Shown: positions 1 to 8,262 of the stretch, piece after piece
How the letters are laid out: every line of letters starts with the position of its first letter
Position numbering within the stretch: the first letter of the stretch is position 1
Source: Flammeovirgaceae bacterium UBA2371
GTDB lineage: Bacteria > Bacteroidota > Bacteroidia > Cytophagales > Cyclobacteriaceae
Length of the DNA: 62,038 nt
NCBI GenBank assembly: GCA_002345965.1
Contig: DDTF01000010.1
Coordinates: forward strand, 1 to 62,038
Reading direction: 5' to 3'
Position numbers and translations under genes: made by a program
Notes under the pieces: model-generated
Seen by the model: only the letters and a program-made list of their open reading frames with translations
Database searches by the model: none
What the model was told of the DNA's origin: nothing

Positions 1-1
1 G

Positions 2-646
2 GCAATGAGCACTGTAGCGAAAGACTCCATCTATGTAACTGTAACTGGCCAAAACATGGACGCATTTACAAACAAGAGGATGACAATTGCAGCAGACGGT
101 AAGTCGGCAAGTATTACCTACAACTACAACGATGCCAATGGCGATGCAACAGCAGGAGCCATGACAGTTGTAGTAGCAGGTGGTAAAGACGTAGCTGGAA
201 ATGCATTGAACATCATTGCGCAGCCGCAGGTAACCATCGACTTGTTTATTCCGTCAGCGATTACTGTAAACTTGGCAGCACCGTATGACTTTGGTACACA
301 GCTAAAAATAGCAAGTGCTTCTATCACCAACTCAGGGTCAGAAGATGGCACCATTTATTGGATAGCAATAGCTGATGGAGCTACAGCTCCAAGTCAGGCT
401 TACAATCCAGCAACCGCCAATCGTGGAGACGCGCCTGCAGTAGGAGCTAAGTTTGCAGGATTTGATACAAGAGGTGAAGCGACCGGATTTATTAAAGCTT
501 CAGGAAGCTTTTCTACCGGATCATCGCCTCAATTCATCAACTTTGCACCCAACGGTAACTTTGACTTGTATTTCTATGTAATAACCAGCACAGGAAATGT
601 GAGTGCAATCACTACTACTGCTTTGGATGTCACAATGAATCCGTAA
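2..646 (+). CDS. Secreted Ig-like/beta-rich protein, C-terminal part (5' truncated by window)
   Basis: The reading frame is open from the first bases of the window, so this is the C-terminal ~214 residues of a longer protein. The visible part is rich in Thr, Ser, Ala, Gly and Asn with very few charged residues, typical of exported beta-sandwich repeats. The stretch DVAGNAL near residue 60 matches the end of bacterial Ig-like (SbsA-type) modules. It ends in DVTMNP with no obvious type IX sorting domain. A strong terminator follows directly. The function of the whole protein cannot be read from this fragment. Confidence 0.7.
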   Translation, partial: AMSTVAKDSIYVTVTGQNMDAFTNKRMTIAADGKSASITYNYNDANGDATAGAMTVVVAGGKDVAGNALNIIAQPQVTIDLFIPSAITVNLAAPYDFGTQLKIASASITNSGSEDGTIYWIAIADGATAPSQAYNPATANRGDAPAVGAKFAGFDTRGEATGFIKASGSFSTGSSPQFINFAPNGNFDLYFYVITSTGNVSAITTTALDVTMNP

Positions 647-666
647 TTCTTAGAATTACTTTAACT

Positions 667-700
667 AAGAGGCTGCTCCAAAAGAGCAGCCTCTTTTTTT
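667..700 (+). terminator. Rho-independent terminator
   Basis: A 12-bp stem (AAGAGGCTGCTC / GAGCAGCCTCTT) with a CAAAA loop is followed by a T run. It closes the truncated secreted-protein gene and insulates the kinase gene downstream. Confidence 0.85.
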
Positions 701-785
701 ATAATCTGAATGGCAGAAAAAATTTCAAAAAAAACTCTATTTTAACTCTTTGAAAGTGAAAAAATGGCAATAAAACTACTATTCA

Positions 786-2009
786 GTGGTGTGGAATAAA
801 GATGACAAATATCAATTCGAAGCTGTATTTAACTATGCAACTATAGGGATGATTATTGCCGATTCAGAAGGTAAAATAACTCAAATCAACAAGTTTGCAG
901 AAAACCAATTTGGTTATTTGGATAATGAAATAATTGGGCAACCTATTGAGATACTGATTCCAAGAGATCTTAAGGAAAAGCATGTTCATCACCGGACAAA
1001 CTTTTTGAAGGCCCCAGCGAATAGGGAAATGGGATCTGGCAGAGATTTGTTTGCCAAGAGAAAGGACAATACTGTATTTCCGGTGGAGATTAGTCTCAGT
1101 CACTTCAAAAAAGAAGATGAAAGTTTTGTGATTGCTTTTATTATTGATATTTCAATCCGTAAAAAAAATGAGGCTGACCTGGCTCAATCCACCGAAGAAA
1201 TCCGCAAAATCAATACAGACCTTGAACAAAAAGTAGACAGCAGAACAAAGATGTTGCGAGAAACTCTAGTGGAATTGGAAGCCTCCAAAGATGAGTTGCA
1301 TAAAGCGCTAAAAAAGGAAATGGAATTGGGTGACTTGAAATCCAGATTTGTTACTCTTGCATCTCACGAATTCAGAACCCCTCTTAGTACAATTTTATCT
1401 TCCGCATCCTTAATTGGAAAATATACTGGAAAGGATGATGGTTCAAAAAGGAAAAAGCACGTAGATAGAATTAAGGAAGCGGTGGGGAATATGAGGGATA
1501 TTCTTGAAGATTTCCTTTCCCTTGGAAAACTGGAAGAAGGCCAGATTGAAGTGAAGATGGAGGTATTGTCAAATAATGAATTGAAAGAAGAACTTAACAG
1601 AGTGGTCAATAGTATGGACCAGCTGACAAAACCAGGACAGGTCATACATCTGGATTGCACCATGAAGGACCCGGTTAGGTTGGATAAAAAACTTATGGCC
1701 AACGTATTGTCCAACCTCCTATCAAATGCAATTAAATTTTCACCTGAGAATTCACCCATACATTTAAATTGTGAACAGGCAAAAGATAAGTTTGTCTTTA
1801 GCATAAAAGACTCAGGAATTGGTATTTCTGAAGAGGACCAGGAGCATTTGTTTGAGCGGTTTTTCAGAGCCCATAATGCTGCTAATATTCAGGGTACAGG
1901 ATTAGGGCTAAATATTGTGGCCAAATACCTTGAACTGATGGATGGCAAAATTAGCTGTCAAAGCAAAATCAATGAAGGGACCATTTTTATCGTGGAAATC
2001 CCCCAATAA
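786..2009 (+). CDS. Soluble PAS-domain sensor histidine kinase (FixL-like PAS)
   Basis: 407-residue cytoplasmic kinase with no membrane segment. A PAS domain (about 10-125) is joined by a coiled coil (about 127-180) to a HisKA domain with phospho-acceptor H194 (ASHEFRTPL) and a HATPase domain (N box NLLSNAIKF about 310-318, G1 DSGIGI at 342, G2 GTGLGL at 370). In the PAS domain H66 (KEKH) aligns with the haem-ligand His200 of Bradyrhizobium FixL, and R86, exactly 20 residues later, with Arg220; this suggests, but does not prove, haem and gas sensing. The start must be GTG (786 or 789), because a TAA at 771 closes the frame and no ATG lies between. The response regulator begins 66 bp downstream and is the likely partner. 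Confidence 0.92.
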   Translation: MVWNKDDKYQFEAVFNYATIGMIIADSEGKITQINKFAENQFGYLDNEIIGQPIEILIPRDLKEKHVHHRTNFLKAPANREMGSGRDLFAKRKDNTVFPVEISLSHFKKEDESFVIAFIIDISIRKKNEADLAQSTEEIRKINTDLEQKVDSRTKMLRETLVELEASKDELHKALKKEMELGDLKSRFVTLASHEFRTPLSTILSSASLIGKYTGKDDGSKRKKHVDRIKEAVGNMRDILEDFLSLGKLEEGQIEVKMEVLSNNELKEELNRVVNSMDQLTKPGQVIHLDCTMKDPVRLDKKLMANVLSNLLSNAIKFSPENSPIHLNCEQAKDKFVFSIKDSGIGISEEDQEHLFERFFRAHNAANIQGTGLGLNIVAKYLELMDGKISCQSKINEGTIFIVEIPQ

Positions 2010-2075
2010 CCATAACGTATAGTGTTCTTTTTAAAGCTTTTAGTAAACTTGTAGAATAAAGTTAATAAGTGTCCC

Positions 2076-3134
2076 ATGAAAAATATTCTGATTATTGAAG
2101 ATAATTTAGAGGTTAGGGAAAATACTGCCGAAATCCTGGAACTTGCTGGATATAAGGTGTTTACGGCAGAAAATGGAAAAATTGGGGTAGAGGTTGCCAT
2201 CGATGAAAAACCTGATCTGATCGTTTGTGATATCATGATGCCTGTCTTAGATGGGTATGGAGTATTGCATTTGTTAAGCAAGAATCCAGACACTGCTGTC
2301 ATACCTTTTATATTTTTAACCGCCAAGGCTGAAAAAAGTGATTACCAAAAGGGAATGGAGATGGGGGCAGATGGATATATTGCAAAACCATTTGATGATA
2401 CCGAACTACTCAACGCGATTGAGACAAGGTTAAAAAAAGCAGAAATCCTCAAACAGACTTTTTCTCAGGACCATGTTGGGGTGACGGACTTTATAGATTC
2501 TGTTAATTCAAATACCAACATAAAATTATTGTCTGATCGATATGAAATTGTGCGGTATAAAAAGAAGCATATCCTTTATTCCGAAGGAGCGCATCCTCGT
2601 AATTTATTTTTTGTAAAATCAGGAAAGATTAAAACGTTTAAAATCAATGAAGATGGCAAAGAGCTAATCATAGAGATTAGTAGCAATGGGGATTTTGTAG
2701 GGTATACTCCAATTTTAGAGGACACCCCATATAAAGATTCTGCAGAAGTCTTGGAAGACGTAGAGTTAATGATCATTCCTCGTGAAGACTTTGTAAAGTT
2801 GATCACTTACGATAGTCAGGTAGCTGGTCAGTTCATCAAATTGTTGGCTAAGAATATTCATGAAAAAGAAGATAGGTTGTTAAGTCTGGCCTATAACTCT
2901 GTGCGTAAACGAGTGGCTTCAGGTCTGATTGAAATTTCTGATAAATTCAAAAGCCAACTTCAGGAGGATACGCGGATAAAAATATCACGTGATGACCTCG
3001 CCAGGATCGTTGGAACTGCAACGGAATCGTTGATAAGAACCCTTAGTGATTTTAAGAGTGAGAAATTAATTGATATTGAATCAGGCAAAATATTGCTCCT
3101 TCAGGAGAATAAGTTGAGAAATCTGTCAAATTGA
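2076..3134 (+). CDS. Hybrid response regulator: receiver domain fused to CRP/FNR-family activator
   Basis: 352 residues. The N-terminal receiver (1-122) has acidic E8/D9, phospho-acceptor D52 (CDIMMP), T82 and K104 (KPF). A cyclic-nucleotide-binding-like barrel (about 145-260) and a winged helix (about 265-345) follow. The barrel lacks the Arg-Ser pair that binds cAMP in CRP, and the protein lacks FNR's N-terminal iron-sulfur cysteines, so phosphorylation is the likely input. In the recognition helix (IVGTATESLIR) E317 and R321 align with CRP Glu181/Arg185 and FNR Glu209/Arg213, predicting TGA-type half-sites. Ile320 replaces FNR Ser212. It follows the kinase gene by 66 bp and overlaps the convergent next gene by 9 bp. 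Matching boxes stand before the stress genes downstream. Confidence 0.93.
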   Translation: MKNILIIEDNLEVRENTAEILELAGYKVFTAENGKIGVEVAIDEKPDLIVCDIMMPVLDGYGVLHLLSKNPDTAVIPFIFLTAKAEKSDYQKGMEMGADGYIAKPFDDTELLNAIETRLKKAEILKQTFSQDHVGVTDFIDSVNSNTNIKLLSDRYEIVRYKKKHILYSEGAHPRNLFFVKSGKIKTFKINEDGKELIIEISSNGDFVGYTPILEDTPYKDSAEVLEDVELMIIPREDFVKLITYDSQVAGQFIKLLAKNIHEKEDRLLSLAYNSVRKRVASGLIEISDKFKSQLQEDTRIKISRDDLARIVGTATESLIRTLSDFKSEKLIDIESGKILLLQENKLRNLSN

Positions 3135-3491
3135 GTTATTGTTCATCAATTCGGCTTCATGATTTTGTCTTTCCAATGTCCAATCTTCTGTGAGGGATGT
3201 TTCTATCCACATTGAACCGGACTTTCGGTATATTAGACAGATAACTCCCAATTTCTCTAATAGCATAGATTTTAGTTGTGCTACAGTGGTGGTGATGTCC
3301 ACCTTTATGGTATTGGCATTTTTTCCGATAGGATAATTGGGTGCCAGTAATGACGTAGTTTTAAAACTTTTGCCACCCGCATGGCCGACAGCTGTTTTAA
3401 AGAATTCAATTTTCAGAAATGGAAACAGGGCATTAAACTCTTTCTGGAAATCGCTCACTGACTGACGCTCTTCGATTTTCAATTCGGACAT
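3126..3491 (-). CDS. Conserved-looking small protein of unknown function
   Basis: 121 residues from the ATG at 3491; a TTG at 3509 would add six residues. I do not recognise the family. It is soluble, with no signal peptide or membrane segment. The features visible are a basic/glycine stretch near the middle (GHAGGKSFKT), a beta-rich C-terminal half, and SGSMWIETSLTEDW near the end. Its 3' end overlaps the regulator gene by 9 bp. A perfect FNR-like box and a perfect TAnnTTTG element lie upstream, so it looks like a member of the same regulon as the stress genes around it. Confidence 0.7.
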   Translation of the reverse strand: MSELKIEERQSVSDFQKEFNALFPFLKIEFFKTAVGHAGGKSFKTTSLLAPNYPIGKNANTIKVDITTTVAQLKSMLLEKLGVICLIYRKSGSMWIETSLTEDWTLERQNHEAELMNNNSI

Positions 3492-3529
3492 TGGGTTGAG
3501 AACTAACAAATCACCTTAATCTATTTTAT

Positions 3530-3537
3530 CAAAGATA
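3530..3537 (-). promoter_or_regulatory. Bacteroidota -7 promoter element
   Basis: Read on the minus strand this is TATCTTTG, a perfect match to the Bacteroidota -7 consensus TAnnTTTG, 38 bp upstream of the ATG at 3491. Its centre is 56 bp from the centre of the FNR-like box at 3584-3595, which would place the box near -62, a class I activator position. Confidence 0.5.
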
Positions 3538-3583
3538 GAACAGTTTACAGGCCTACACGAATGATTACCATCAAGGTCAATCA

Positions 3584-3595
3584 TGATAAAAATCA
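3584..3595 (-). promoter_or_regulatory. FNR-like operator TGAT-AAAA-ATCA
   Basis: A perfect TGAT-N4-ATCA inverted repeat upstream of the unknown small protein. It is one of six similar boxes found before the stress genes between 3.5 and 12 kb. The adjacent receiver-CRP hybrid is the obvious candidate to bind it (inference). Confidence 0.5.
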
Positions 3596-3716
3596 GTAAA
3601 ATTTGTTTTGGTTGTTATACATTATTCGTGGCTGAACACTCAGCAGCAAACTCAATTGCTATTGGATATAACTGTCAGAATAACAGGCTGTTACAGCAAG
3701 TTTAGAATAATAAAGT

Positions 3717-6083
3717 CTATAGAGGTTTCTCTGCATCCATAATGTTTTGAATCCCAGTTATCAGGGCATCAGGATTAAATGAGATGGAATCAATACCGCT
3801 CTCCACCAAAAATCTGGCATATTCCGGATAATCACTGGGGGCCTGACCACATAATCCTACCTTTACACCTGCTTCATGAGCAGTTTTTATAAGATGCTCG
3901 ATTTGTGTTTTTATGGCAGGGTTATTTTCATCGAAAAGATCACTTATGATTGCAGAATCCCGGTCAAGCCCCAAAGTAAGTTGGGTTAAATCATTTGAAC
4001 CAATTGAAAAGCCATCAAAAAGAGCCGAAAACTCTTTGGCCAAAATAATGTTGCTGGGTACTTCAGCCATTACATAAATTTCCAGATGGTTTTGCCCGCT
4101 TACCAGCCCATACTTTTTCATTTCAGCCAATACCTTTATCCCCTCATCAACGGTTCGACAAAATGGGATCATTACTTTTATATTCACCAAGCCCATGTCA
4201 TCTCTTAATTTTTTAATAGCTGCACATTCCAGCGCAAAACCCTCCTGATATCTTTTATGATAGTACCTGCTTGCACCACGGAATCCTAACATTGGATTTT
4301 CTTCATCGGGTTCAAACAACTTCCCGCCTAGTAATTTTGCGTATTCATTTGATTTGAAATCACTCATTCTTACTATAACATCTTTAGGATAAAATGCAGC
4401 GGCAACCAAAGCAAGAGAATCTGCTAATGTATCAACAAAGTATTTTTTCTTGTCTTCATAATGTCTGGTTAGATTCTCTATTTTGCTCTTTTCCGGACCA
4501 TCTATTAATTCATTGTATTTTACCAGGGCCATAGGATGTACCTGTACACTGTTGTTAATGATGAATTCCATTCGAAGTAGTCCCACTCCCTGGTTAGGGT
4601 AACTGGAGTAAAGTAGTGCTTTCTTAGGATCAGCCAATATAAGCATAGGCTTTACCTTAGTATCCTTTAAACGCTCCAGGAATACTTCTTTTACATTCCA
4701 ATCTAATTTTCCATCGTAAACAAGTCCCTCATCACCACTGGCGCATGAAATCGTAATGAGCTGACCATCTTTTAATTTTTGAGTAGCATGCATCGTGCCC
4801 ACGATAGCAGGTATACCCAACTCACGGGCAACTATGGATGCATGGCTTGTTCTACCTCCTTTATTGGTAACAATACTGACTGCTCTTTTAAGAAGTGCAT
4901 TCCAATCAGGGTTGGTAATATCAGCTACAATGATGTCTCCCTGTTTTACCTTGTTGCCATCAGCCAATGATTCCACAATTTTAACCTTACCACTGATTAT
5001 AGATCGACCTACTGCTTTTCCAACAACAATTGGTTCAATGTCTGTTTTGAGATCATATTCCTTGAGTGTGAGTACGTTTTGTTTTTTGTGGATAGTTTCT
5101 GGACGGGCCTGAACAATAAAAAGTTGATTGGTTAGTCCATCTTTTGCCCATTCAATATCCATAGGCATTTTATAATGGGTTTCAATTTGATAGCACCATT
5201 TACCCAATTGTTCAATTTCTTTTTCATTAAGTACATACTGATCTGATAAAAAGGCAGGTGTTTGCTGCCATGTGGTATTTCCTTTTTCATTATAAACTAC
5301 CATTTGCTGTTTGGTGCCTCTATTTCTAAATACCAATCCTCGTTTGTTCTCATCTATTAGTGGCTTTAACAGATAAAATTCATCTGTATTTACAGCACCC
5401 TGGACAACACTTTCTCCCAAACCCCAGGCTCCCGTTATATAGATTAGGTTTCTGTTACCGTTTTCAGGTTCAATAGTGAAAGCAACTCCTGCACTTCCCT
5501 TATCAGACCGTACCATCAATTGTATACCAACAGAAATACCAACCTGATCATGTCTAAAGCCATTATCAATTCTATATTTAATGGCTCTGTCATTGTACAA
5601 TGACGTATAGCAACCGACTACAGCAGCAAACAAGTGATCTATACCGCATACATTAAGAAAAGAGTCATGTTGTCCCGCAAAACTTGCTTCAGGTGAGTCT
5701 TCCGCTATTCCGCTGCTGCGGACAGCAAAAGATGCATCTTCACCATAGTTAGAAATCATTTTTCGATATTCCGTTTTCAGGGCATCTTTGATGCTTGAGG
5801 GGATCACCGCCTTACTTACCAGCGTTCGACAATAGCTTCCTATCTCAGAAAGATTAGAAAGCGTTGATATATCTAGTGTGTCGAGTTTACTATTCAGCAG
5901 TTTGTCTAGCTTATTACTGTTTAAAAACTCGTAAAAAGCATCTGAAGTAAGAGCAAAACCATCGGGGACATTGATGTTGTATTGAGCCAGGTTCTGAATC
6001 ATTTCACCCAGGGAGGCATTTTTACCTCCGACCAATTTTAGGTCCTTCATTGTAATACTTGAAAATGGTAGAGTATAACTCAT
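3717..6083 (-). CDS. ppsA: Phosphoenolpyruvate synthase (pyruvate, water dikinase)
   Basis: 788 residues, full length for PpsA. It converts pyruvate, ATP and water to PEP, AMP and phosphate, the entry to gluconeogenesis. Visible are the N-terminal ATP-grasp region (LVGGKNASLGEM near 18-28; VRSSGIAED at 121), the swivelling phosphohistidine domain with catalytic H414 (GGRTSHASIVARE), and the C-terminal PEP/pyruvate TIM barrel with GSNDLTQLTLGLDRD and the proton-donor cysteine C745 (CGQAPSD). It is the third gene of a DUF302 - AI-2E - ppsA operon, 55 bp after the permease gene. Its place among hibernation and universal stress genes suggests a role in carbon rerouting under stress (inference). 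Confidence 0.95.
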   Translation of the reverse strand: MSYTLPFSSITMKDLKLVGGKNASLGEMIQNLAQYNINVPDGFALTSDAFYEFLNSNKLDKLLNSKLDTLDISTLSNLSEIGSYCRTLVSKAVIPSSIKDALKTEYRKMISNYGEDASFAVRSSGIAEDSPEASFAGQHDSFLNVCGIDHLFAAVVGCYTSLYNDRAIKYRIDNGFRHDQVGISVGIQLMVRSDKGSAGVAFTIEPENGNRNLIYITGAWGLGESVVQGAVNTDEFYLLKPLIDENKRGLVFRNRGTKQQMVVYNEKGNTTWQQTPAFLSDQYVLNEKEIEQLGKWCYQIETHYKMPMDIEWAKDGLTNQLFIVQARPETIHKKQNVLTLKEYDLKTDIEPIVVGKAVGRSIISGKVKIVESLADGNKVKQGDIIVADITNPDWNALLKRAVSIVTNKGGRTSHASIVARELGIPAIVGTMHATQKLKDGQLITISCASGDEGLVYDGKLDWNVKEVFLERLKDTKVKPMLILADPKKALLYSSYPNQGVGLLRMEFIINNSVQVHPMALVKYNELIDGPEKSKIENLTRHYEDKKKYFVDTLADSLALVAAAFYPKDVIVRMSDFKSNEYAKLLGGKLFEPDEENPMLGFRGASRYYHKRYQEGFALECAAIKKLRDDMGLVNIKVMIPFCRTVDEGIKVLAEMKKYGLVSGQNHLEIYVMAEVPSNIILAKEFSALFDGFSIGSNDLTQLTLGLDRDSAIISDLFDENNPAIKTQIEHLIKTAHEAGVKVGLCGQAPSDYPEYARFLVESGIDSISFNPDALITGIQNIMDAEKPL

Positions 6084-6138
6084 AAATTTTGGATTTAACT
6101 TAAAACTGAAACTACATGGGGTGCCAAATGGGTGATAA

Positions 6139-7200
6139 TTAATCTTGAGTACTTGAGGTACCTAATAGCACTGACCATGTTTTATGTTTTGGAGAATTGT
6201 CTACAATGAGTTTGGCAATAGCTAGGAAAGGAACAAAGAGTATCATACCAGCCACACCCCAGATTATTCCACCAATTATAATAGCACTTATAGTAGCTAA
6301 TGCATTGATTTTCAATTTATTGCTAACTGCCAAAGGGAATATAAGGTTAGCTTCCAAATACTGGACAAAAGTGAACAGCAATACTACTCCTACCGGATAC
6401 CAGATGGAATTATATGTAATCCAGGACATGCCAATAGGCAGGAGACTACCTACAATGATTCCTACGTAGGGGATAAAAGTAAGAATGGCTGCTGCGTAGC
6501 CGAAAAATATTGCATGGGGTACTCCAAGCAGCAATAATCCAATGCTATTTAAGGTTCCAACTATAAAATAAACGATACCCATACCTTTAATAAAGTTGTA
6601 GTACGCTGTTATGGTTTGACCTAGGATCGTTCTGATACCGACTCTGCTTTCAATTGGAAAAATCATATATACTGCTTTCACCAATCTTCTGCGATAGAAT
6701 AGTATAAGGGTAGAATATATCGGAACAAGTATTAATAAAACCAGGGATAGACTGTAAGTTGTGATTGTTTGTCGGATAATGACAAGTATGTTTCCACTAG
6801 ACTGATTAAAAATTTCATTCAGGAGTTGATTTTGTTTTACCCGGCTGAGTCCAAAAGTCTCTAGTAGGAATCCGCTAATTTGTTCTATGGCCTCCAGTAA
6901 TTTTAATTTTAATGCCGGCCATTCAGATAAAAAAGAGATGAATTGATACACGAGTAGTACAATGATTGAAGCGCCTAGAAGCAAAACAATAGACATGCTA
7001 AATAAAATTGCGGTCATCCTGCTGATTGATTTACTTTCCATCCAGGCACAAATAGGGTAGAGGATAAAACTGATGAGCATCGCAAAGCTCAACGGTATTA
7101 AAAAGGTGCGACCGAAGTACAGGATGACTGACCCGAATATTATGTATTGAAGTACTTTGAGGTAACTTTCACTCTCTTTTGGTACTGAACGGAGACTCAT
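6139..7200 (-). CDS. AI-2E family membrane permease
   Basis: 353 residues with about seven to eight hydrophobic segments in the AI-2E/PerM pattern: an N-terminal pair, a long amphipathic middle section (about 90-150), then a cluster from about 150 to 335 containing the glycine-rich IPYVGIIVGSLLP and IIIGGIIWGVAGM. Family members act as inner-membrane exporters or cation/H+ antiporters, and the substrate cannot be told from sequence. It lies 19 bp after the DUF302 gene and 55 bp before ppsA, so it is probably co-transcribed with both. Confidence 0.88.
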   Translation of the reverse strand: MSLRSVPKESESYLKVLQYIIFGSVILYFGRTFLIPLSFAMLISFILYPICAWMESKSISRMTAILFSMSIVLLLGASIIVLLVYQFISFLSEWPALKLKLLEAIEQISGFLLETFGLSRVKQNQLLNEIFNQSSGNILVIIRQTITTYSLSLVLLILVPIYSTLILFYRRRLVKAVYMIFPIESRVGIRTILGQTITAYYNFIKGMGIVYFIVGTLNSIGLLLLGVPHAIFFGYAAAILTFIPYVGIIVGSLLPIGMSWITYNSIWYPVGVVLLFTFVQYLEANLIFPLAVSNKLKINALATISAIIIGGIIWGVAGMILFVPFLAIAKLIVDNSPKHKTWSVLLGTSSTQD

Positions 7201-7219
7201 ATCGTAGACCTTTTAGTGC

Positions 7220-7612
7220 TTAACCGCAAGAATCAACTGCTTTTTTTAATCTTGAACTAACATTTTCAGCTACCTCAACCAATTTTTCATTTTTTATAGT
7301 TTTGGCCAGTGTCTCCAGTGGATTAATTGCAGAAATAATTACCTCTTTATTCTCCGTTTCCTGAATAGCGATATTGCACGGAAGCATTACACCCAGTGTG
7401 GGTTCCAGTGTTAAGGCTTGATAGGCAAAGTTGGGATTGCATGCCCCCAGAATTTGATAACTTCTAAAATCAATATCAAGCTTTTTCTTGAATGTAGCCT
7501 GTATGTCAATATTAGTCAACACCCCAAATCCTTCTGTTTGAAGGGCTTCAGTTATGTTAGTAATGGTCTCATCAAATGGTGCTTTAGATTTTTTTGAATA
7601 GTGGTATTCCAT
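7220..7612 (-). CDS. DUF302 family protein
   Basis: 130 residues matching the DUF302 fold: N-terminal YHYSKKSKAPFDETI, central LGACNPNFAYQAL, then LGVMLPCNIAIQE and a late VIISAINP stretch. No signal peptide is present, so this is a cytoplasmic version. The biochemical role of DUF302 is not established. It is first in the operon with the AI-2E permease and ppsA. An FNR-like box (TGAC-N4-ATCA on this strand) lies about 93 bp upstream of the start. Confidence 0.88.
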   Translation of the reverse strand: MEYHYSKKSKAPFDETITNITEALQTEGFGVLTNIDIQATFKKKLDIDFRSYQILGACNPNFAYQALTLEPTLGVMLPCNIAIQETENKEVIISAINPLETLAKTIKNEKLVEVAENVSSRLKKAVDSCG

Positions 7613-7699
7613 GATTTCAGATTATATGTGTGTTAAATACTAACATGCATAATACTGTTAAGGCTGAATTCATTCAATGATAACGGTAAGTAAGGGGGG

Positions 7700-7711
7700 T
7701 GATAAAAGTCA
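7700..7711 (-). promoter_or_regulatory. FNR-like operator between DUF302 and hpf genes
   Basis: On the minus strand it reads TGAC-TTTT-ATCA, one base from the perfect box. It sits between divergent genes, 93 bp (centre) from the DUF302 start and 127 bp from the hibernation-factor start, and could serve both. The -7-like elements 57-58 bp away on each side (7644-7651 minus, 7759-7766 plus) are weak, with two mismatches each. Confidence 0.4.
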
Positions 7712-7832
7712 GTAAAAAATTGACTTAAATTGACCTAATTTGGGATAGTATTCATTGATATTCTTTTTCTTACTGAAATGAAACTCAAAACGGATACAAA
7801 TGAAAATAGAAATTCTAAATCAATAGTGTACA

Positions 7833-8120
7833 ATGCAAATACTTATTAAATCCGTTCATTTTACTGCAAGACCTGAACTAGAACAATTTACTCAAGAAAA
7901 AATAGATGGCTTAAGTAAACTTAATGGCAAGATTGTCAGGGCTCATGTAACACTTTCTGTAGAGCCGGGAAGTAGTCCGGATAACAAATCCTGTGAAATA
8001 TTATTATCAATACCTGGAGAGGATCCGTATCTAAAAAAGACAGCTGCTACTTTTGAGGAAGCTGTAGCAATGGCAACCACCGCCATGGAGAAGATATTGA
8101 GAAGGAAGAAACCTCGCTAA
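7833..8120 (+). CDS. hpf: Short-form ribosome hibernation promoting factor (HPF/YfiA family)
   Basis: 95 residues, the length of the short HPF/YfiA family. It has the typical opening (MQILIKSVHFTARPELEQFTQEKI), the central RAHVTLSVEPG strand and a basic C-terminus (EKILRRKKPR) that binds 16S rRNA. Family members bind the decoding centre of 30S subunits, silence translation and help 100S dimer formation in stationary or starved cells. There is no C-terminal dimerisation extension as in long HPF. It is divergent from DUF302 and followed in the same direction by a universal stress gene. Confidence 0.92.
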   Translation: MQILIKSVHFTARPELEQFTQEKIDGLSKLNGKIVRAHVTLSVEPGSSPDNKSCEILLSIPGEDPYLKKTAATFEEAVAMATTAMEKILRRKKPR

Positions 8121-8122
8121 TA

Positions 8123-8134
8123 TGACAAGAATCA
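8123..8134 (+). promoter_or_regulatory. FNR-like operator upstream of plus-strand usp gene
   Basis: TGAC-AAGA-ATCA, one base from the perfect box, immediately after the hpf stop. A -7-like TAATTTTA (8180-8187, one mismatch to TAnnTTTG) is centred 55 bp downstream, the same geometry as at 3584. The universal stress protein start is at 8263. Confidence 0.45.
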
Positions 8135-8262
8135 ATTGATCAACTTCTGAATATCATAAAATACCAGAGTACTGTTTTATAATTTTATTTCAAGATTAAA
8201 AACGGCTGGTGTGTGAATAGGAACCATTGTGTAATTATTCATGCGTGAGGCTACCATAGAAT

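Noticed and set aside
6133..6144. TGAT-AATT-AATC upstream of ppsA as a seventh FNR-like box
   Set aside because: The right half is AATC rather than ATCA, so the symmetry fails, and ppsA is already covered by the operon promoter before the DUF302 gene.
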